From: Achromobacter insuavis
Lineage (GTDB): Bacteria > Pseudomonadota > Gammaproteobacteria > Burkholderiales > Burkholderiaceae_B
Direction: 5' to 3'
Length of the DNA: 64,000 nt
Assembly: GCF_902859645.1 (NCBI RefSeq)
Contig: NZ_CADIJR010000006.1
Location: 1 to 64,000 of the forward strand
Shown: one piece after another, positions 29,981 through 39,198 of the stretch
How the letters are laid out: each line of letters starts with the position of its first letter
How positions within the stretch are numbered: position 1 is the first letter of the stretch
Notes under the pieces: generated by a model
Told to the model about the DNA's origin: nothing
The model's input: only the letters and a program-made list of their open reading frames with translations
Databases searched by the model: none
Translations under genes and position numbers: made by a program

Positions 29981-31012
29981 ATGATTATTCTCGGCTTTGA
30001 AAGCTCCTGCGACGAAACGGGCGTCGCAGCCGTCTGTACGGAACGCGGCCTGCTCGCGCACGCCCTGCATACCCAGATCGCCATGCACCAGGAATACGGG
30101 GGCGTGGTGCCCGAACTCGCCTCGCGCGACCATATCCGGCGCGTGGTGCCGCTGACCCACCAGGTGCTGCGCGAAGCCGGCCTGGAAATGTCGGACATCG
30201 ACGCGGTCGCCTACACCGCGGGTCCCGGCCTGGCCGGCGCGCTGCTGGTGGGCGCCAGCGTGGCGCAGTCGTTCGCCTGGTCGCGCCACCTGCCGGCCAT
30301 TCCCATCCACCACCTCGAAGGCCACCTGCTGTCGCCGATGCTGGCCGATCCGCGGCCCGAGTTTCCCTTCGTCGCGCTGCTGGTGTCGGGCGGCCACACG
30401 CAATTGATGCGGGTCGACGGGGTGGGGCGCTACGAATTGCTGGGCGAAACCCTGGACGACGCCGCCGGCGAAGCCTTCGACAAGTCCGCCAAGCTGATGG
30501 GCCTGGGCTATCCCGGCGGTCCGGCGCTGGCGCGCCTGGCGACGCAGGGCGATGCCACGCGTTTCGACCTGCCGCGCCCGATGCTGCACAGCGGCGACCT
30601 GGATTTCAGCTTCAGCGGCCTGAAGACCGCCGTGCTGACCCGGGTCAAGGCCGCCGAGCAGGACGGCGGGCTGGATGAACAGACCCGCGCCGACCTGGCC
30701 GCGGCGACCCAGGCCGCGATCGTCGAGGTGCTGGCCGCCAAGTCGATCCGCGCCTTGAAGCAGACCGGCCTGCGCCGCCTGGTGGTGGCCGGCGGGGTCG
30801 GCGCCAACCAGCTGCTGCGCGCCAAGCTGGCCGCCGCGCTCAAGCCCCTGAAGGCCCAGGCCTATTTCCCGCCGCTGGCGCTGTGCACCGACAACGGCGC
30901 CATGATCGCCTTCGCGGCGGCCGAGCGGGTCAAGGCGGGGCTGGTGACGCTGGACCCGGACGCCCACGGCTTCACCGTGCGGCCGCGCTGGGACCTGGCC
31001 GATATCGCCTGA
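29981..31012 (+). CDS. tsaD: tRNA N6-threonylcarbamoyladenosine transferase subunit TsaD
   Basis: The 343-residue protein begins [18 protein letters not shown]. It has the metal-binding [10 protein letters not shown], the ATP-binding [10 protein letters not shown], and [22 protein letters not shown]. Together with TsaB, TsaE and TsaC it makes t6A37 in ANN-decoding tRNAs; it is essential in most bacteria. The gene stands alone, divergent from the purine permease and followed by a strong terminator. Confidence 0.96.
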   Translation: MIILGFESSCDETGVAAVCTERGLLAHALHTQIAMHQEYGGVVPELASRDHIRRVVPLTHQVLREAGLEMSDIDAVAYTAGPGLAGALLVGASVAQSFAWSRHLPAIPIHHLEGHLLSPMLADPRPEFPFVALLVSGGHTQLMRVDGVGRYELLGETLDDAAGEAFDKSAKLMGLGYPGGPALARLATQGDATRFDLPRPMLHSGDLDFSFSGLKTAVLTRVKAAEQDGGLDEQTRADLAAATQAAIVEVLAAKSIRALKQTGLRRLVVAGGVGANQLLRAKLAAALKPLKAQAYFPPLALCTDNGAMIAFAAAERVKAGLVTLDPDAHGFTVRPRWDLADIA

Positions 31013-31027
31013 CCGAGACGGGCAATG

Positions 31028-31055
31028 AAAAAGGGGGCCGCAGCCCCCTTTTTTT
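31028..31055. terminator. Bidirectional terminator between tsaD and plsY
   Basis: AAAAAGGGGGC (31028-31038), loop CGCA, GCCCCCTTTTTTT (31043-31055). Both strands carry the stem and a T-run, which suits the two convergent genes. Confidence 0.9.
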
Positions 31056-31098
31056 CATCCCGCGCCGCGGCGGCCATGCCGGCCCGCCGGACGGGGCG

Positions 31099-31737
31099 TC
31101 ACTTTTTCTTGCCGCCGATGCGGCTTTCGGTGCCTTGCACCAGGCGCGTGATGTTGGCGCGGTGGCGGTAGAACAACAGCACGCCGATGATGGCCAGGGC
31201 CACGCCCATGGCCGGCTGGGCATGCCAGGCCAGGCCCGAGCCGAACACGTAGTAGACCGGGGCGAAGAACGCCGCCACCAGCGAGGCCAGCGACGAGTAG
31301 CGGAAGAACACCGCGATGATCAGCCAGGTGGCCGCCGTGGCGACCGCCAGCCAGGGCTGGATGGCGACCAGCACGCCCAGGGCGGTGGCCACGCCCTTGC
31401 CGCCCTTGAAGCCCAGGAAAATCGGATACAGATGGCCCAGGAAGGCCGCCACGGCCACCGCGGCCAGCGGGCCGGGGGCGATGCCGGGGGCCAGCTTGAC
31501 CGCCAGCCAGACGGCGAACCAGCCCTTGGCGGCGTCGCCCAGCAGGGTCAGGGCGGCGGCGGTCTTGCTGCCGGTGCGCAGCACGTTGGTCGCGCCGGGG
31601 TTCTTCGAGCCGTAGCTGCGAGGGTCCTGCAGCCCCATGAGTTTGCTGACCACCACGGCGAACGGCACGGAGCCGATCAGGTAGGCCAGCAGGATGAGCG
31701 CCGCGGTGAACGCCAGGGACGGTTCGGTGATCGCCAT
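31099..31737 (-). CDS. plsY: Glycerol-3-phosphate acyltransferase PlsY
   Basis: The 212-residue five-helix membrane enzyme transfers an acyl group from acyl-phosphate to glycerol-3-phosphate in phospholipid synthesis. The three conserved motifs are [34 protein letters not shown] and [20 protein letters not shown]. The extreme C-terminus is lysine-rich. It is divergent from surE. Confidence 0.95.
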   Translation of the reverse strand: MAITEPSLAFTAALILLAYLIGSVPFAVVVSKLMGLQDPRSYGSKNPGATNVLRTGSKTAAALTLLGDAAKGWFAVWLAVKLAPGIAPGPLAAVAVAAFLGHLYPIFLGFKGGKGVATALGVLVAIQPWLAVATAATWLIIAVFFRYSSLASLVAAFFAPVYYVFGSGLAWHAQPAMGVALAIIGVLLFYRHRANITRLVQGTESRIGGKKK

Positions 31738-31881
31738 GTTCTAGAGGGGTCCGTTGTTATCGTGCAGTTGTCTCGGTGGCTGCGGATTCTACCCCGGTCG
31801 CCGGCCGGGCCGGGTACGGGTATGCGAGCGGGTCATCGGGGGACAGGTGGACGGGGACATGCCGGCGCCTTCCGCGGACGG

Positions 31882-31887
31882 TACAAT
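31882..31887 (+). promoter_or_regulatory. -10 box of the surE operon
   Basis: TACAAT lies 41 bp before the surE ATG, preceded by GG. No good -35 match is visible. Confidence 0.4.
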
Positions 31888-31928
31888 CCAGCCGGTCCAC
31901 CCGCGTTTTATTTTCTTTCGGATGCACA

Positions 31929-32687
31929 ATGCGAATTCTGGTTTCGAACGATGATGGTTACTCGGCCCCTGGGCTCGAAGCGCTGGTCAAGGCGCTGGAA
32001 GGCCTCGGCGATCTGACCGTCGTCGCGCCCGAGACCAACCACAGCGGCGCGTCCAATTCCCTGACGCTGAACCGCCCGCTGTCGGTGCGCACCGCCTCCA
32101 ACGGCTTCATCGCCGTCAATGGCACGCCGTCCGACTGCGTCCACGTCGCCCTGACCGGGCTGATGGACACGCGCCCCGACCTGGTGGTGTCCGGCATCAA
32201 CAACGGCGCCAACATGGGCGACGACACGCTCTATTCGGGCACCGTCGCCGCCGCCAGCGAGGGCTACCTGTTCGGCATCCCGGCCATCGCCTTCTCGCTG
32301 GCCGAGAAGGGCTGGGAGCACATCGACTCGGCCGCCCGCGCCGCCCGCCTGGTGGTCGAGCGCCACCTGGCGCAGCCGCTGGCCGCGCCGGTGCTGCTGA
32401 ACGTCAACATCCCCAGCCGCCGCTTCGACGACATGCACGGCTTCGAGGTCACCCGCCTGGGCAAGCGCCATCCGTCGCAGCCGGTGGTGCGCACCACCAC
32501 CCCTTACGGCGACACGGTCTACTGGATCGGGCCGGTGGGGCAGGCCGCGGACGCCACGCCGGGCACGGATTTCCACGCGGTGGCGCAGGGCAGGGTGTCG
32601 GTCACGCCGCTGCGCCTGGATCTGACCCAGCACGGCCAGCTCGAAGAAATCCGGACCTGGGCGGAGCCGCTATGCGCCGACGCATAA
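31929..32687 (+). CDS. surE: 5'/3'-nucleotidase SurE
   Basis: The 252-residue protein opens [20 protein letters not shown] with the metal-binding Asp pair. [23 protein letters not shown] and [20 protein letters not shown] are all conserved. SurE hydrolyses nucleoside 5'- and 3'-monophosphates and short polyphosphate. The 3' end overlaps pcm by 16 bp, and the surE-pcm-nlpD order is the classical stationary-phase operon. Confidence 0.96.
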   Translation: MRILVSNDDGYSAPGLEALVKALEGLGDLTVVAPETNHSGASNSLTLNRPLSVRTASNGFIAVNGTPSDCVHVALTGLMDTRPDLVVSGINNGANMGDDTLYSGTVAAASEGYLFGIPAIAFSLAEKGWEHIDSAARAARLVVERHLAQPLAAPVLLNVNIPSRRFDDMHGFEVTRLGKRHPSQPVVRTTTPYGDTVYWIGPVGQAADATPGTDFHAVAQGRVSVTPLRLDLTQHGQLEEIRTWAEPLCADA

Positions 32688-33496
32688 GCCAGCCGGACGT
32701 TTCCCAGGCCGTGCCCGGGCGGCCCAGCCCGGTCCGCTACGATTCCGGACGGCTCAGTCCCGGCGTTACGCCGGCCAACAGCAATACCCGCATTTCGGCC
32801 GCCACCCTGCAAAGCCAGGCCAAGGCGCCGACGCCGGCTGCCGGCGGCAACCTGGGGCTCAATTCCGATCGCCTGCGCCAGGCCATGGTGCAGCGCCTGC
32901 GCGGACAGGGCGTCAGCGACGAGCGCGTGCTCAATGCCATGGCCGCGGTGCCGCGCCACCTGTTCGTCGACGAGGCGCTGGCCAGCCGCGCCTACGAAGA
33001 CGCGGCGCTGCCCATCGGCCACTCGCAGACCATCTCGCAACCGTGGGTGGTGGCGCGCATGATCGCCGCCATCTGCGAAGACCGCACGCCCACCCGCGTG
33101 CTGGAAGTCGGCGCCGGTTGCGGCTACCAGGCCGCGGTGCTGGCGCAGTTCGTGCGCGAGGTCCATTCCATCGAGCGCATCCGCGGCCTCTACGAGCTGG
33201 CGCGCGAGCATCTGCGCGCCTTGCGGCTGACCACGCGGATCCGCTTGATCTACGGCGACGGCATGCTGGGCCTGCCCGGCGTGGCGCCGTTCGATGCTAT
33301 CGTTGTGGCTGCCGCCGGCCTGACCATCCCGCAAGCGCTGCTCCTGCAGCTGGCGCCGGGTGGACGCCTGATCGCTCCCGAAGGGGGCTCGAACCAGCGC
33401 CTGGTGCTGATCGAACGCACGGGCGCGGCCAGCTGGAAACGAACTGAATTAGAGGCCGTGCGCTTTGTGCCGCTGCGTGCCGGAATACAATCTTGA
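32672..33496 (+). CDS. pcm: Protein-L-isoaspartate O-methyltransferase
   Basis: The catalytic part has [20 protein letters not shown], then [14 protein letters not shown]. The SAM-binding motif is [18 protein letters not shown], and [17 protein letters not shown] is present. It methylates damaged isoaspartyl residues to start their repair. At 274 residues it carries roughly 60 extra N-terminal residues, rich in Ser, Pro and Arg, compared with the 208-residue E. coli enzyme. Those residues look disordered, so a later start cannot be excluded. Confidence 0.92.
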   Translation: MRRRISQPDVSQAVPGRPSPVRYDSGRLSPGVTPANSNTRISAATLQSQAKAPTPAAGGNLGLNSDRLRQAMVQRLRGQGVSDERVLNAMAAVPRHLFVDEALASRAYEDAALPIGHSQTISQPWVVARMIAAICEDRTPTRVLEVGAGCGYQAAVLAQFVREVHSIERIRGLYELAREHLRALRLTTRIRLIYGDGMLGLPGVAPFDAIVVAAAGLTIPQALLLQLAPGGRLIAPEGGSNQRLVLIERTGAASWKRTELEAVRFVPLRAGIQS

Positions 33497-33513
33497 GCAA
33501 ACAGGAGAAACGT

Positions 33514-34368
33514 ATGCTCAACGGGCAGTTGCAACTGACCGATATCACCCTTGGCGTGTCCATGACGCGCCTGCGCCGCCCGCTTTTCGTGGCGGGCGTC
33601 CTCAGCCTGGCCATTCTGGCCGGCTGCGCATCCAAAGGCACGCGCGCGCCGGTCGTCGACCTGGCCGGCGGGCAACCGGCCGCCACCGCCCAGCCGGGCG
33701 GCAGCTACGTCGTCAAGCCGGGCGACACGCTCTACAAGATCGCTCGCGCCAACAACGTCGATGTCGAGAACGTCAAGCGCTGGAACAACCTCAGCGACCC
33801 CAACCAGATTTCGGTCGGACAGGTGTTGAAGATGTCCGGTTCGTCGGGCGGCGGCGCGCAACCCGCGCCCATCGCCAGCACCAAGCCGCAGCCGCGTCCG
33901 CTGGACCAGCCCGGCGACACCTCGGCCACCGCCACGGCGTCGCTGCCGCCGCCCACGCCGACCCCGGCCGAGAACAAGCCTGTCACCCGCGCCGCCGATG
34001 CCGGCGTGATCAACTGGGCCTGGCCGGCGGGCGGCCAGATCATGCAGGGCTTCAACAACAACAGCAAGGGCATCGACATCGCCGGCGCGCTTGGCGACCC
34101 GGTCAACGCCGCGGCGGATGGCAAGGTCATGTACAGCGGCAACGGCGTGCGCGGCCTGGGCAACCTGATCATCGTCAACCACCAGAACGGCTTCATCACG
34201 GCGTACGCGCATAACCGCACGCTGCTCGTGAAGACCGGCCAGGACGTCAAGCGCGGCGCCAAGATCGCCGAAATCGGCCAGAGCGACACCACCTCGCCGC
34301 GCCTGCATTTCGAGATCCGCCGCCAGGGCACCCCCGTGGATCCGATGCAGTACCTGCCCGCCAAATGA
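33514..34368 (+). CDS. nlpD: LysM/M23 lipoprotein NlpD
   Basis: The ATG at 33514 has CAGGAGAAA upstream and gives 284 residues; a TTG 21 bp earlier is the alternative. A lipobox (ILAGC) is followed by one LysM domain (YVVKPGDTLYKIARANNVDV). After a Pro-rich linker comes an M23/LytM domain. Its zinc ligands are degenerate: NNNSKGIDIAG replaces the HxGxD pattern, and PRLHFEIR keeps only one His of HxH. Degenerate LytM domains activate cell-wall amidases (AmiC for NlpD) instead of cutting peptidoglycan. It lies 17 bp after pcm. Confidence 0.93.
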   Translation: MLNGQLQLTDITLGVSMTRLRRPLFVAGVLSLAILAGCASKGTRAPVVDLAGGQPAATAQPGGSYVVKPGDTLYKIARANNVDVENVKRWNNLSDPNQISVGQVLKMSGSSGGGAQPAPIASTKPQPRPLDQPGDTSATATASLPPPTPTPAENKPVTRAADAGVINWAWPAGGQIMQGFNNNSKGIDIAGALGDPVNAAADGKVMYSGNGVRGLGNLIIVNHQNGFITAYAHNRTLLVKTGQDVKRGAKIAEIGQSDTTSPRLHFEIRRQGTPVDPMQYLPAK

Positions 34369-35144
34369 CGCCCACCCTGGTATTCGACCTCGAGACCATT
34401 CCCGACGCGGACGGCCTGCGCAAGCTCAACGGCTGGAGCGCCGACGTCCCCGACGCCGAAGTGGTCGAGCGCGCGCTGACCGCGCGCCGCGAGGCCGTGG
34501 GCCACGACTTCCTGCCGCTGCACCTGCACAAGGTCGCGGTGGTGGGCTGCGTGTTCCGCGACGACCAGGGCTTTCGCGTCAAGACGCTGGGCCAGCCCGA
34601 CGATCCCGAAGCCGCCTTGCTGGCCGGTTTCTTCAAGACCATCGAGCGCTACACGCCCAAGCTGGTCAGCTGGAACGGCTCGGGCTTCGACCTGCCGGTG
34701 CTGCACTATCGCAGCCTGATCCAGGGCGTGCCCGCGCCGCGCTATTGGGACATGGGCGAGGAAGACCGCGATTTCAAGTTCAACAACTACATCTCGCGCT
34801 ATCACTCCCGCCACACCGACCTGATGGACCTGCTGGCCAAGTACAACGGCCGCGCCAACGCGCCGCTGGACGAACTGGCCAAGCTGTGCGGCTTTCCGGG
34901 CAAGCTCGGCATGGACGGCAGCAAGGTCTGGGAGGCCTGGAGCCAGGGCCGCGCCGACGAGGTCCGCGCCTATTGCGAAACCGACGTGGTCAACACCTGG
35001 CTGGTGTATTGCCGCTTCCGCTTCCTGCGCGGCGAAATCGACCGCACCGCCTACGATGCCGAAATCGCGCTGGTGCGCGATACGCTGGCGGCCAGCGACG
35101 CGGCGCACTGGAAGGAATACCTGGCGGCCTGGGACGCCAGCTGA
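34365..35144 (+). CDS. DEDD-type 3'-5' exonuclease (PolB exonuclease-like)
   Basis: The 259 residues show the DEDD ribonuclease H-like exonuclease motifs: LVFDLETIPD (Exo I, Asp and Glu), SWNGSGFDLPVLHYR (Exo II) and RAYCETDVVNTWLVY (Exo III, Y-x3-D). This matches the family annotated as predicted 3'-5' exonuclease related to the proofreading domain of DNA polymerase B. It overlaps nlpD by 4 bp (ATGA) and so occupies the place where rpoS commonly follows nlpD. The nucleic-acid substrate is unknown. Confidence 0.85.
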   Translation: MTPTLVFDLETIPDADGLRKLNGWSADVPDAEVVERALTARREAVGHDFLPLHLHKVAVVGCVFRDDQGFRVKTLGQPDDPEAALLAGFFKTIERYTPKLVSWNGSGFDLPVLHYRSLIQGVPAPRYWDMGEEDRDFKFNNYISRYHSRHTDLMDLLAKYNGRANAPLDELAKLCGFPGKLGMDGSKVWEAWSQGRADEVRAYCETDVVNTWLVYCRFRFLRGEIDRTAYDAEIALVRDTLAASDAAHWKEYLAAWDAS

Positions 35145-35179
35145 GCGATGCGCGCGGCGTGCGCGATAGGCGCGACGGA

Positions 35180-35202
35180 CGGGGCCCGCTGGGCCCCGTT
35201 TT
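35180..35202 (+). terminator. Terminator of the surE operon
   Basis: CGGGGCCC (35180-35187), loop GCT, GGGCCCCG (35191-35198), then TTTT. Confidence 0.8.
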
Positions 35203-35313
35203 CACGTCCGGCAGGGGCGCAATCGACTGAAACATAGCTTGCGGGGACGAAACCCGGGTGAAACCGGGCGGATCGCACAATGGCCTCGCTTTCTTCACTG
35301 TCAGGAGACCTAC

Positions 35314-35925
35314 ATGTCCCGATTCGCACTCCGCTCCAACCTGGCTGCCCTGGCCATGGTCGCCGCCGCCGGCGGCTTGCTGGCCGGTCCCGTCATGGCG
35401 GCGGCGCCCGCCGACGGTGGTCCCGCCGCGATGCACGAAGGCCCCCGTGGTGGCGGCTTCCACAAGGGCATGCGCGACGGCCTGTGGATCCCGGGCCTGG
35501 GCCCCGTATCCAAGGCGCAGCTCGACCAGCTCAAGCTGGATGACAAACAACAAGCCCTGGTCAAGACCGCCCAGGACGGCCAACGCAGCCTGCACGAGGC
35601 CATGCGCGCCTCCGGCGGCCAGCGCCACGACCTGCTCAAGGCGCAACTGGACAGCGGCAAGCTGGACCCGCGCGCGCTGATCGAGCAATCCGACAAGTCG
35701 CGCGACCAGTTCGGCGCGCAGGCCAAGCAAGTCCGCGACCAGTGGCTGGCCGTGTGGGACAGCCTGAACGACGGCCAGCGCACCCAGGTGACCCAGATGC
35801 TCAAGGACCGCCAGGCCAAGATGCAGGAACGTCACGCCAAGATGGAAGGCCGTCACGGCAAGGGTCCGGGCAACGCCCCAGGCGCGGTGCCCCCGCCGCC
35901 GCCGGCCGCTCCGGCCGCCAACTGA
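35314..35925 (+). CDS. Spy/CpxP-like periplasmic protein
   Basis: A signal peptide (SNLAALAMVAAAGGLLAGPV to MAA) is followed by a helical, charged mature part. LTxxQ-like elements are KLDDKQQALVKTAQDGQRSL and LNDGQRTQVTQMLKDRQAKM. The tail is His/Lys-rich and then Pro-rich (HGKGPGNAPGAVPPPPP). This is the pattern of CpxP/Spy envelope-stress chaperones. The many His and Met residues near both ends could bind metal. CAGGAGACC precedes the ATG at 35314; a terminator follows. Confidence 0.75.
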   Translation: MSRFALRSNLAALAMVAAAGGLLAGPVMAAAPADGGPAAMHEGPRGGGFHKGMRDGLWIPGLGPVSKAQLDQLKLDDKQQALVKTAQDGQRSLHEAMRASGGQRHDLLKAQLDSGKLDPRALIEQSDKSRDQFGAQAKQVRDQWLAVWDSLNDGQRTQVTQMLKDRQAKMQERHAKMEGRHGKGPGNAPGAVPPPPPAAPAAN

Positions 35926-35989
35926 GGCTAGCGCCAGGCGGCGGGAGGATCCGCCGCCTGACGGCCGCCCAGCCCGGGCGGCGCCGCTC

Positions 35990-36026
35990 GACCCCGACCC
36001 GCCCGCGCGGGCCGGGGTCTTTTTTG
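35990..36026 (+). terminator. Terminator of the Spy-like gene
   Basis: GACCCCG at 35990-35996 pairs with CGGGGTC at 36013-36019, extended internally by CCCG/CGGG. Six T follow. Confidence 0.85.
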
Positions 36027-36091
36027 TCCCGCGATCCATGACGGGGCGTCAGCCCCATTTTGATGCGCCGCCGCCTGCGCGCGCGGCGTGG

Positions 36092-36108
36092 CGCACCGCC
36101 TTGGTGCG
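36092..36108 (+). promoter_or_regulatory. NtrC-like enhancer site
   Basis: CGCACC-GCCTT-GGTGCG is a perfect inverted repeat. It differs from the NtrC consensus TGCACC-N5-GGTGCA only in the outermost base pair. Its centre is about 75 bp before the -12 element of the sigma-54 promoter, a usual enhancer distance. Confidence 0.65.
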
Positions 36109-36160
36109 CCCGATATGCCCGTTCAGCGCCGCGCCAGCCCGTTGAGACGCAATTGAAACC

Positions 36161-36177
36161 TGGCACGGACCTTGCTT
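36161..36177 (+). promoter_or_regulatory. Sigma-54 (-24/-12) promoter of the TorF porin gene
   Basis: TGGCACG-GACC-TTGCTT matches the sigma-54 consensus YTGGCACG-N4-TTGCW at every fixed position, including the preceding C. GG is at 36162-36163 and GC at 36174-36175. The predicted start site lies about 85 bp before the ATG at 36273. Confidence 0.88.
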
Positions 36178-36272
36178 GAAGGGGAGGGAGCCGGCATCCG
36201 CCGTTGCAGGACCGGCCCGATGGATGCGCCTTCGGCCTTCCTCCTCGTCAAATCCGATCAGGACATCGCACC

Positions 36273-37025
36273 ATGAAGAAGACGTTGCTAGCCTTGCCCG
36301 TTGTGCTCGCCACTTGTCTCATCGCAACGGCGCAGGCCGAACCGACCGACCTGGGCGGCGGTTTCTCGCTCAGCGGCAATGCCACCATCGCGAGCGATTA
36401 CCGCTTCCGCGGCTACTCGCAGACCGATTTCCGGCCGGCGGCCCAGCTGGGCATCGACCTGACCCACAGCTCCGGTTTCTACCTGGGCAACTGGAACTCC
36501 AACGTGTCCAATTTCGTCTTCACCGACGGCAACCTGGAAATGGACTTCTATGGCGGCTGGAAGGGCGACGTCGGCGGCGGCTTCACGCTCGATGCCGGCG
36601 TGCTGCACTACTACTATCCGGGCTCCAGCTCGCCCAAGGGCGGCAACTACAACAACACCGACCTGTACCTGGCCGCGACCTACGCCAACTACACCCTCAA
36701 GTATTCCTACACGCCCAGCGACTTCTTCAGCACGCCCGACAGCAAGGGCACCTGGTACCTGGACGGCACCGCCAACTTCGACCTGGGCGATGGCTGGGGC
36801 CTGGTGGGCCACCTCGGTTACCAGAAGCTCAAGAACCAGGTCAACATGGAAGGCGATTCCATCGGCCACTACGTCGACTACAAGGTCGGCGTGACCAAGG
36901 ACCTGAAGGGCTGGGTGCTGGGCCTGGCGGCGGTGGGCGCCACCAAGGACAACTGGCTGCCGACCAAGTACGGCCATCCGTCGGGCCGCCTGGGGGCGGT
37001 GTTCTCGGTGTCGCGTTCGTTCTGA
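36273..37025 (+). CDS. TorF-family putative porin
   Basis: The 250-residue protein has a signal peptide ([20 protein letters not shown]). Its body consists of amphipathic beta strands rich in Tyr, Gly and Asn, ending in F (SRSF) as outer-membrane barrels do. Family elements are [19 protein letters not shown] and [20 protein letters not shown]. In many betaproteobacteria TorF genes sit before glnK-amtB and respond to nitrogen. Here glnK and amtB are absent, but the gene has its own sigma-54 promoter and NtrC-like site. The likely role is uptake of a nitrogenous solute under nitrogen limitation; this is inference. Confidence 0.87.
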   Translation: MKKTLLALPVVLATCLIATAQAEPTDLGGGFSLSGNATIASDYRFRGYSQTDFRPAAQLGIDLTHSSGFYLGNWNSNVSNFVFTDGNLEMDFYGGWKGDVGGGFTLDAGVLHYYYPGSSSPKGGNYNNTDLYLAATYANYTLKYSYTPSDFFSTPDSKGTWYLDGTANFDLGDGWGLVGHLGYQKLKNQVNMEGDSIGHYVDYKVGVTKDLKGWVLGLAAVGATKDNWLPTKYGHPSGRLGAVFSVSRSF

Positions 37026-37063
37026 TTCCCATCCGTGGCGGCGTCCTGACCGGCGCCGGCTTT

Positions 37064-37119
37064 GGGGGGCTTGATGGAGACTGCCCGGCGGGCCGTCTCC
37101 GGCAAGTCCCCCTTTTTTT
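37064..37119 (+). terminator. Terminator of the porin gene
   Basis: GGGGGGCTTG (from 37064) and GGAGAC (37076-37081) pair with GTCTCC (37095-37100) and CAAGTCCCCC to make a long hairpin. Seven T follow. Confidence 0.85.
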
Positions 37120-37189
37120 CGGGCGCGGGCGGGCCGCTGCCGAATCCTCTTACAATGCCGGGTTGCGTGAATTTTCTGGACTGCGTGAG

Positions 37190-38695
37190 ATGTCTGACGT
37201 TTTGAGTATCGAATCCCTGGACCTGGAAGCCCGGGGCATCGCCCGCCGCGACGGCAAGGTCGTGTTCGTGGAAGGCGCCTTGCCGGGCGAGCGGGTCACC
37301 GCCACGACCGTGCGCCGCAAGCCGTCCTACGAAATCGCGCGGGTCGATCAGGTGCTGCGTCCGTCGTCGCAGCGCGTCGAGCCGCGTTGCCCCCATTTCG
37401 GCGTCTGTGGCGGCTGTGCCATGCAGCACCTGGAACCCAGCACCCAGGTGGCGATCAAGCAGCGCTCGCTCGAAGACACCTTCTGGCATGTCGGCAAGCT
37501 GCGTCCGGCGCGCGTGCTGGCGCCGCTGCACGGCCCGACCTGGGGCTACCGCTACCGCGCCCGCCTGTCGGTGCGCGTGGTGCCCAAGAAGGGCGGGGTG
37601 CTGGTGGGCTTTCACGAGCGCAAGAGCAGCTACGTGGCCGACATGCGCGAATGCCATGTGCTGCCGCGCCACGTCAGCGACCTGCTGATGCCGCTGCGCG
37701 CCATGATCGCGTCGATGTCCGCGCCCGACCGCCTGCCGCAGGTGGAGGTGTCGCTGGGCGACGGCGTGACCGCGCTGGTGCTGCGCCACCTGCTGCCGCT
37801 GACGGACAACGACATCGCCATCCTGCGCGCCTTCGCCGACAAGCACGGCGTGCAGTGGTGGCTGCAGCCCAAGGGCCCGGACACGGTCCACCCGCTGGTG
37901 CCCGAGCACCGCGACGCGCTGACCTACACCATGCCCGAGTTCGGCTTGCGCATGCCGTACCGGCCGACTGACTTCACCCAGGTCAACCACGCCATCAACC
38001 GCGCCATGGTGTCGCGCGCGCTCAAGCTGCTGGACGTGCAGCCGACCGACCGCGTCGCCGACCTGTTCTGTGGCCTGGGCAACTTCACGCTGCCGCTGGC
38101 CACGCAGGGCCGCGAGGCCGTGGGCGTCGAGGGCAGCAAGGCGCTGACCGACCGCGCCTACGAGGCCGCCGCGCGCCACGGGCTGGGCGACCGCACCCGC
38201 TTCGCCACGCTCAACCTGTTCGAGGTCGATGTCGAATGGCTGCGCGGCCTGGGTTTCTTCGACCGCATGCTGATCGACCCGCCGCGCGAAGGCGCGCACG
38301 CCGTCTCGCAGGCCCTATCGCAATTGACGCCCGAGGAACGGCCGCGCCGCATCGTCTACGTGTCCTGTAATCCGGCCACGCTGGCGCGCGACGCCTCCAT
38401 CCTGGTGCACGAGGGCGGCTACCTGCTCAAGAGCGCGGGCGTGATCAACATGTTCCCGCACACCGGGCATGTCGAATCGATCGCGGTGTTCGAGTCGCTG
38501 GACGCCGCCGGCGTGCTGGAAGTGCAGGAAAACGCCCGCCAGCGCGCGCTGCAGCAGGCCGCCGACGTCGCGGCCGCGCAAGCGGAGAAAGCGGCGGCGG
38601 CCGCCGAGAAGGCCGCGGCCAAGCAGGCGGCGACCGATGCCTATCATGCCCGGGTGGCCGCCGAGGCCGAGGCCGCGGCGCAAGGCCAGGCCTGA
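37190..38695 (+). CDS. rlmD: 23S rRNA (uracil(1939)-C5)-methyltransferase
   Basis: The TRAM domain is N-terminal. The 4Fe-4S cysteines are in [14 protein letters not shown] (Cys67, 73, 76), with a fourth in MRECHVLP. The SAM site is [16 protein letters not shown], and the nucleophile Cys is in [18 protein letters not shown] at 37151-37156 is a candidate -10 box. The last 60 or so residues after the fold ([20 protein letters not shown] and on) form an Ala/Glu/Lys helix that E. coli RlmD, at 433 residues, lacks. Confidence 0.94.
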   Translation: MSDVLSIESLDLEARGIARRDGKVVFVEGALPGERVTATTVRRKPSYEIARVDQVLRPSSQRVEPRCPHFGVCGGCAMQHLEPSTQVAIKQRSLEDTFWHVGKLRPARVLAPLHGPTWGYRYRARLSVRVVPKKGGVLVGFHERKSSYVADMRECHVLPRHVSDLLMPLRAMIASMSAPDRLPQVEVSLGDGVTALVLRHLLPLTDNDIAILRAFADKHGVQWWLQPKGPDTVHPLVPEHRDALTYTMPEFGLRMPYRPTDFTQVNHAINRAMVSRALKLLDVQPTDRVADLFCGLGNFTLPLATQGREAVGVEGSKALTDRAYEAAARHGLGDRTRFATLNLFEVDVEWLRGLGFFDRMLIDPPREGAHAVSQALSQLTPEERPRRIVYVSCNPATLARDASILVHEGGYLLKSAGVINMFPHTGHVESIAVFESLDAAGVLEVQENARQRALQQAADVAAAQAEKAAAAAEKAAAKQAATDAYHARVAAEAEAAAQGQA

Positions 38696-38749
38696 CAAGC
38701 CCAGGCGGGACGCGGCCGGGCAGGGACCTCGTCCCGCCTGGCGCAAAAA

Positions 38750-38775
38750 AAGGGCAAGCCGTTTGGCTTGCCCTT
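38750..38775. terminator. Bidirectional terminator between rlmD and cueR
   Basis: AAGGGCAAGCC (38750-38760), loop GTTT, GGCTTGCCCTT (38765-38775). On the minus strand a run of seven T follows, so it mainly ends the copA-cueR transcript. Confidence 0.88.
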
Positions 38776-38779
38776 GTTC

Positions 38780-39172
38780 TTACCGGGACCGTCCCAGGTT
38801 TTCCAGGATGGGGCAGTCGGGCCGGTCGTCGCCATGGCAGTTGTGCGCCAGGTGCTTGAGCGTGGCCGCCATGTCGCGCAGGGCGCAGGCCTTGCGCTCC
38901 AGTTCGGCCACGTGTTCGAGCGCGATGCGCTTGACGTCGGCGCTGGCGCGGCTGCGATCGCGCCACAGCGCCAGCAGCTCGTTCATCTGCTCCACCGAGA
39001 AGCCCAGGTCGCGCGCGCGCCGCACGAAGCGCAGCGTGTGCAGGTCGTGCTCGCTGTAGACGCGATAGCCCGAGTCCTTGCGCAGCGCCGGGCCGATCAG
39101 GCCGATGCTTTCGTAGTAGCGGATCATCTTGGCCGAGATGCCCGATTCCTGTGCCGCTTGTCCGATATTCAT
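38780..39172 (-). CDS. cueR: Cu(I)-responsive MerR-family regulator CueR
   Basis: The 130-residue protein has the MerR helix-turn-helix (MNIGQAAQESGISAKMIRYY), a dimerisation helix, and a metal-binding loop. The Cys112 and Cys120 positions (NCHGDDRPDC) and Ser77 coincide exactly with the Cu(I)/Ag(I) sensor residues of E. coli CueR. It activates copA and copZ by untwisting 19-bp-spaced promoters. It lies 26 bp downstream of copA on the same strand, so it is probably made from the copA transcript and amplifies its own response. Confidence 0.95.
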   Translation of the reverse strand: MNIGQAAQESGISAKMIRYYESIGLIGPALRKDSGYRVYSEHDLHTLRFVRRARDLGFSVEQMNELLALWRDRSRASADVKRIALEHVAELERKACALRDMAATLKHLAHNCHGDDRPDCPILENLGRSR

Positions 39173-39198
39173 GTGGGTTCTCCTGGTGGGCCGTCGCG

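Noticed and set aside
36176-37189. In-frame extension of rlmD back through the porin gene
   Set aside because: The frame is merely free of stops. A terminator (37064-37119), a -10 box and the RlmD N-terminus place the start at 37190.
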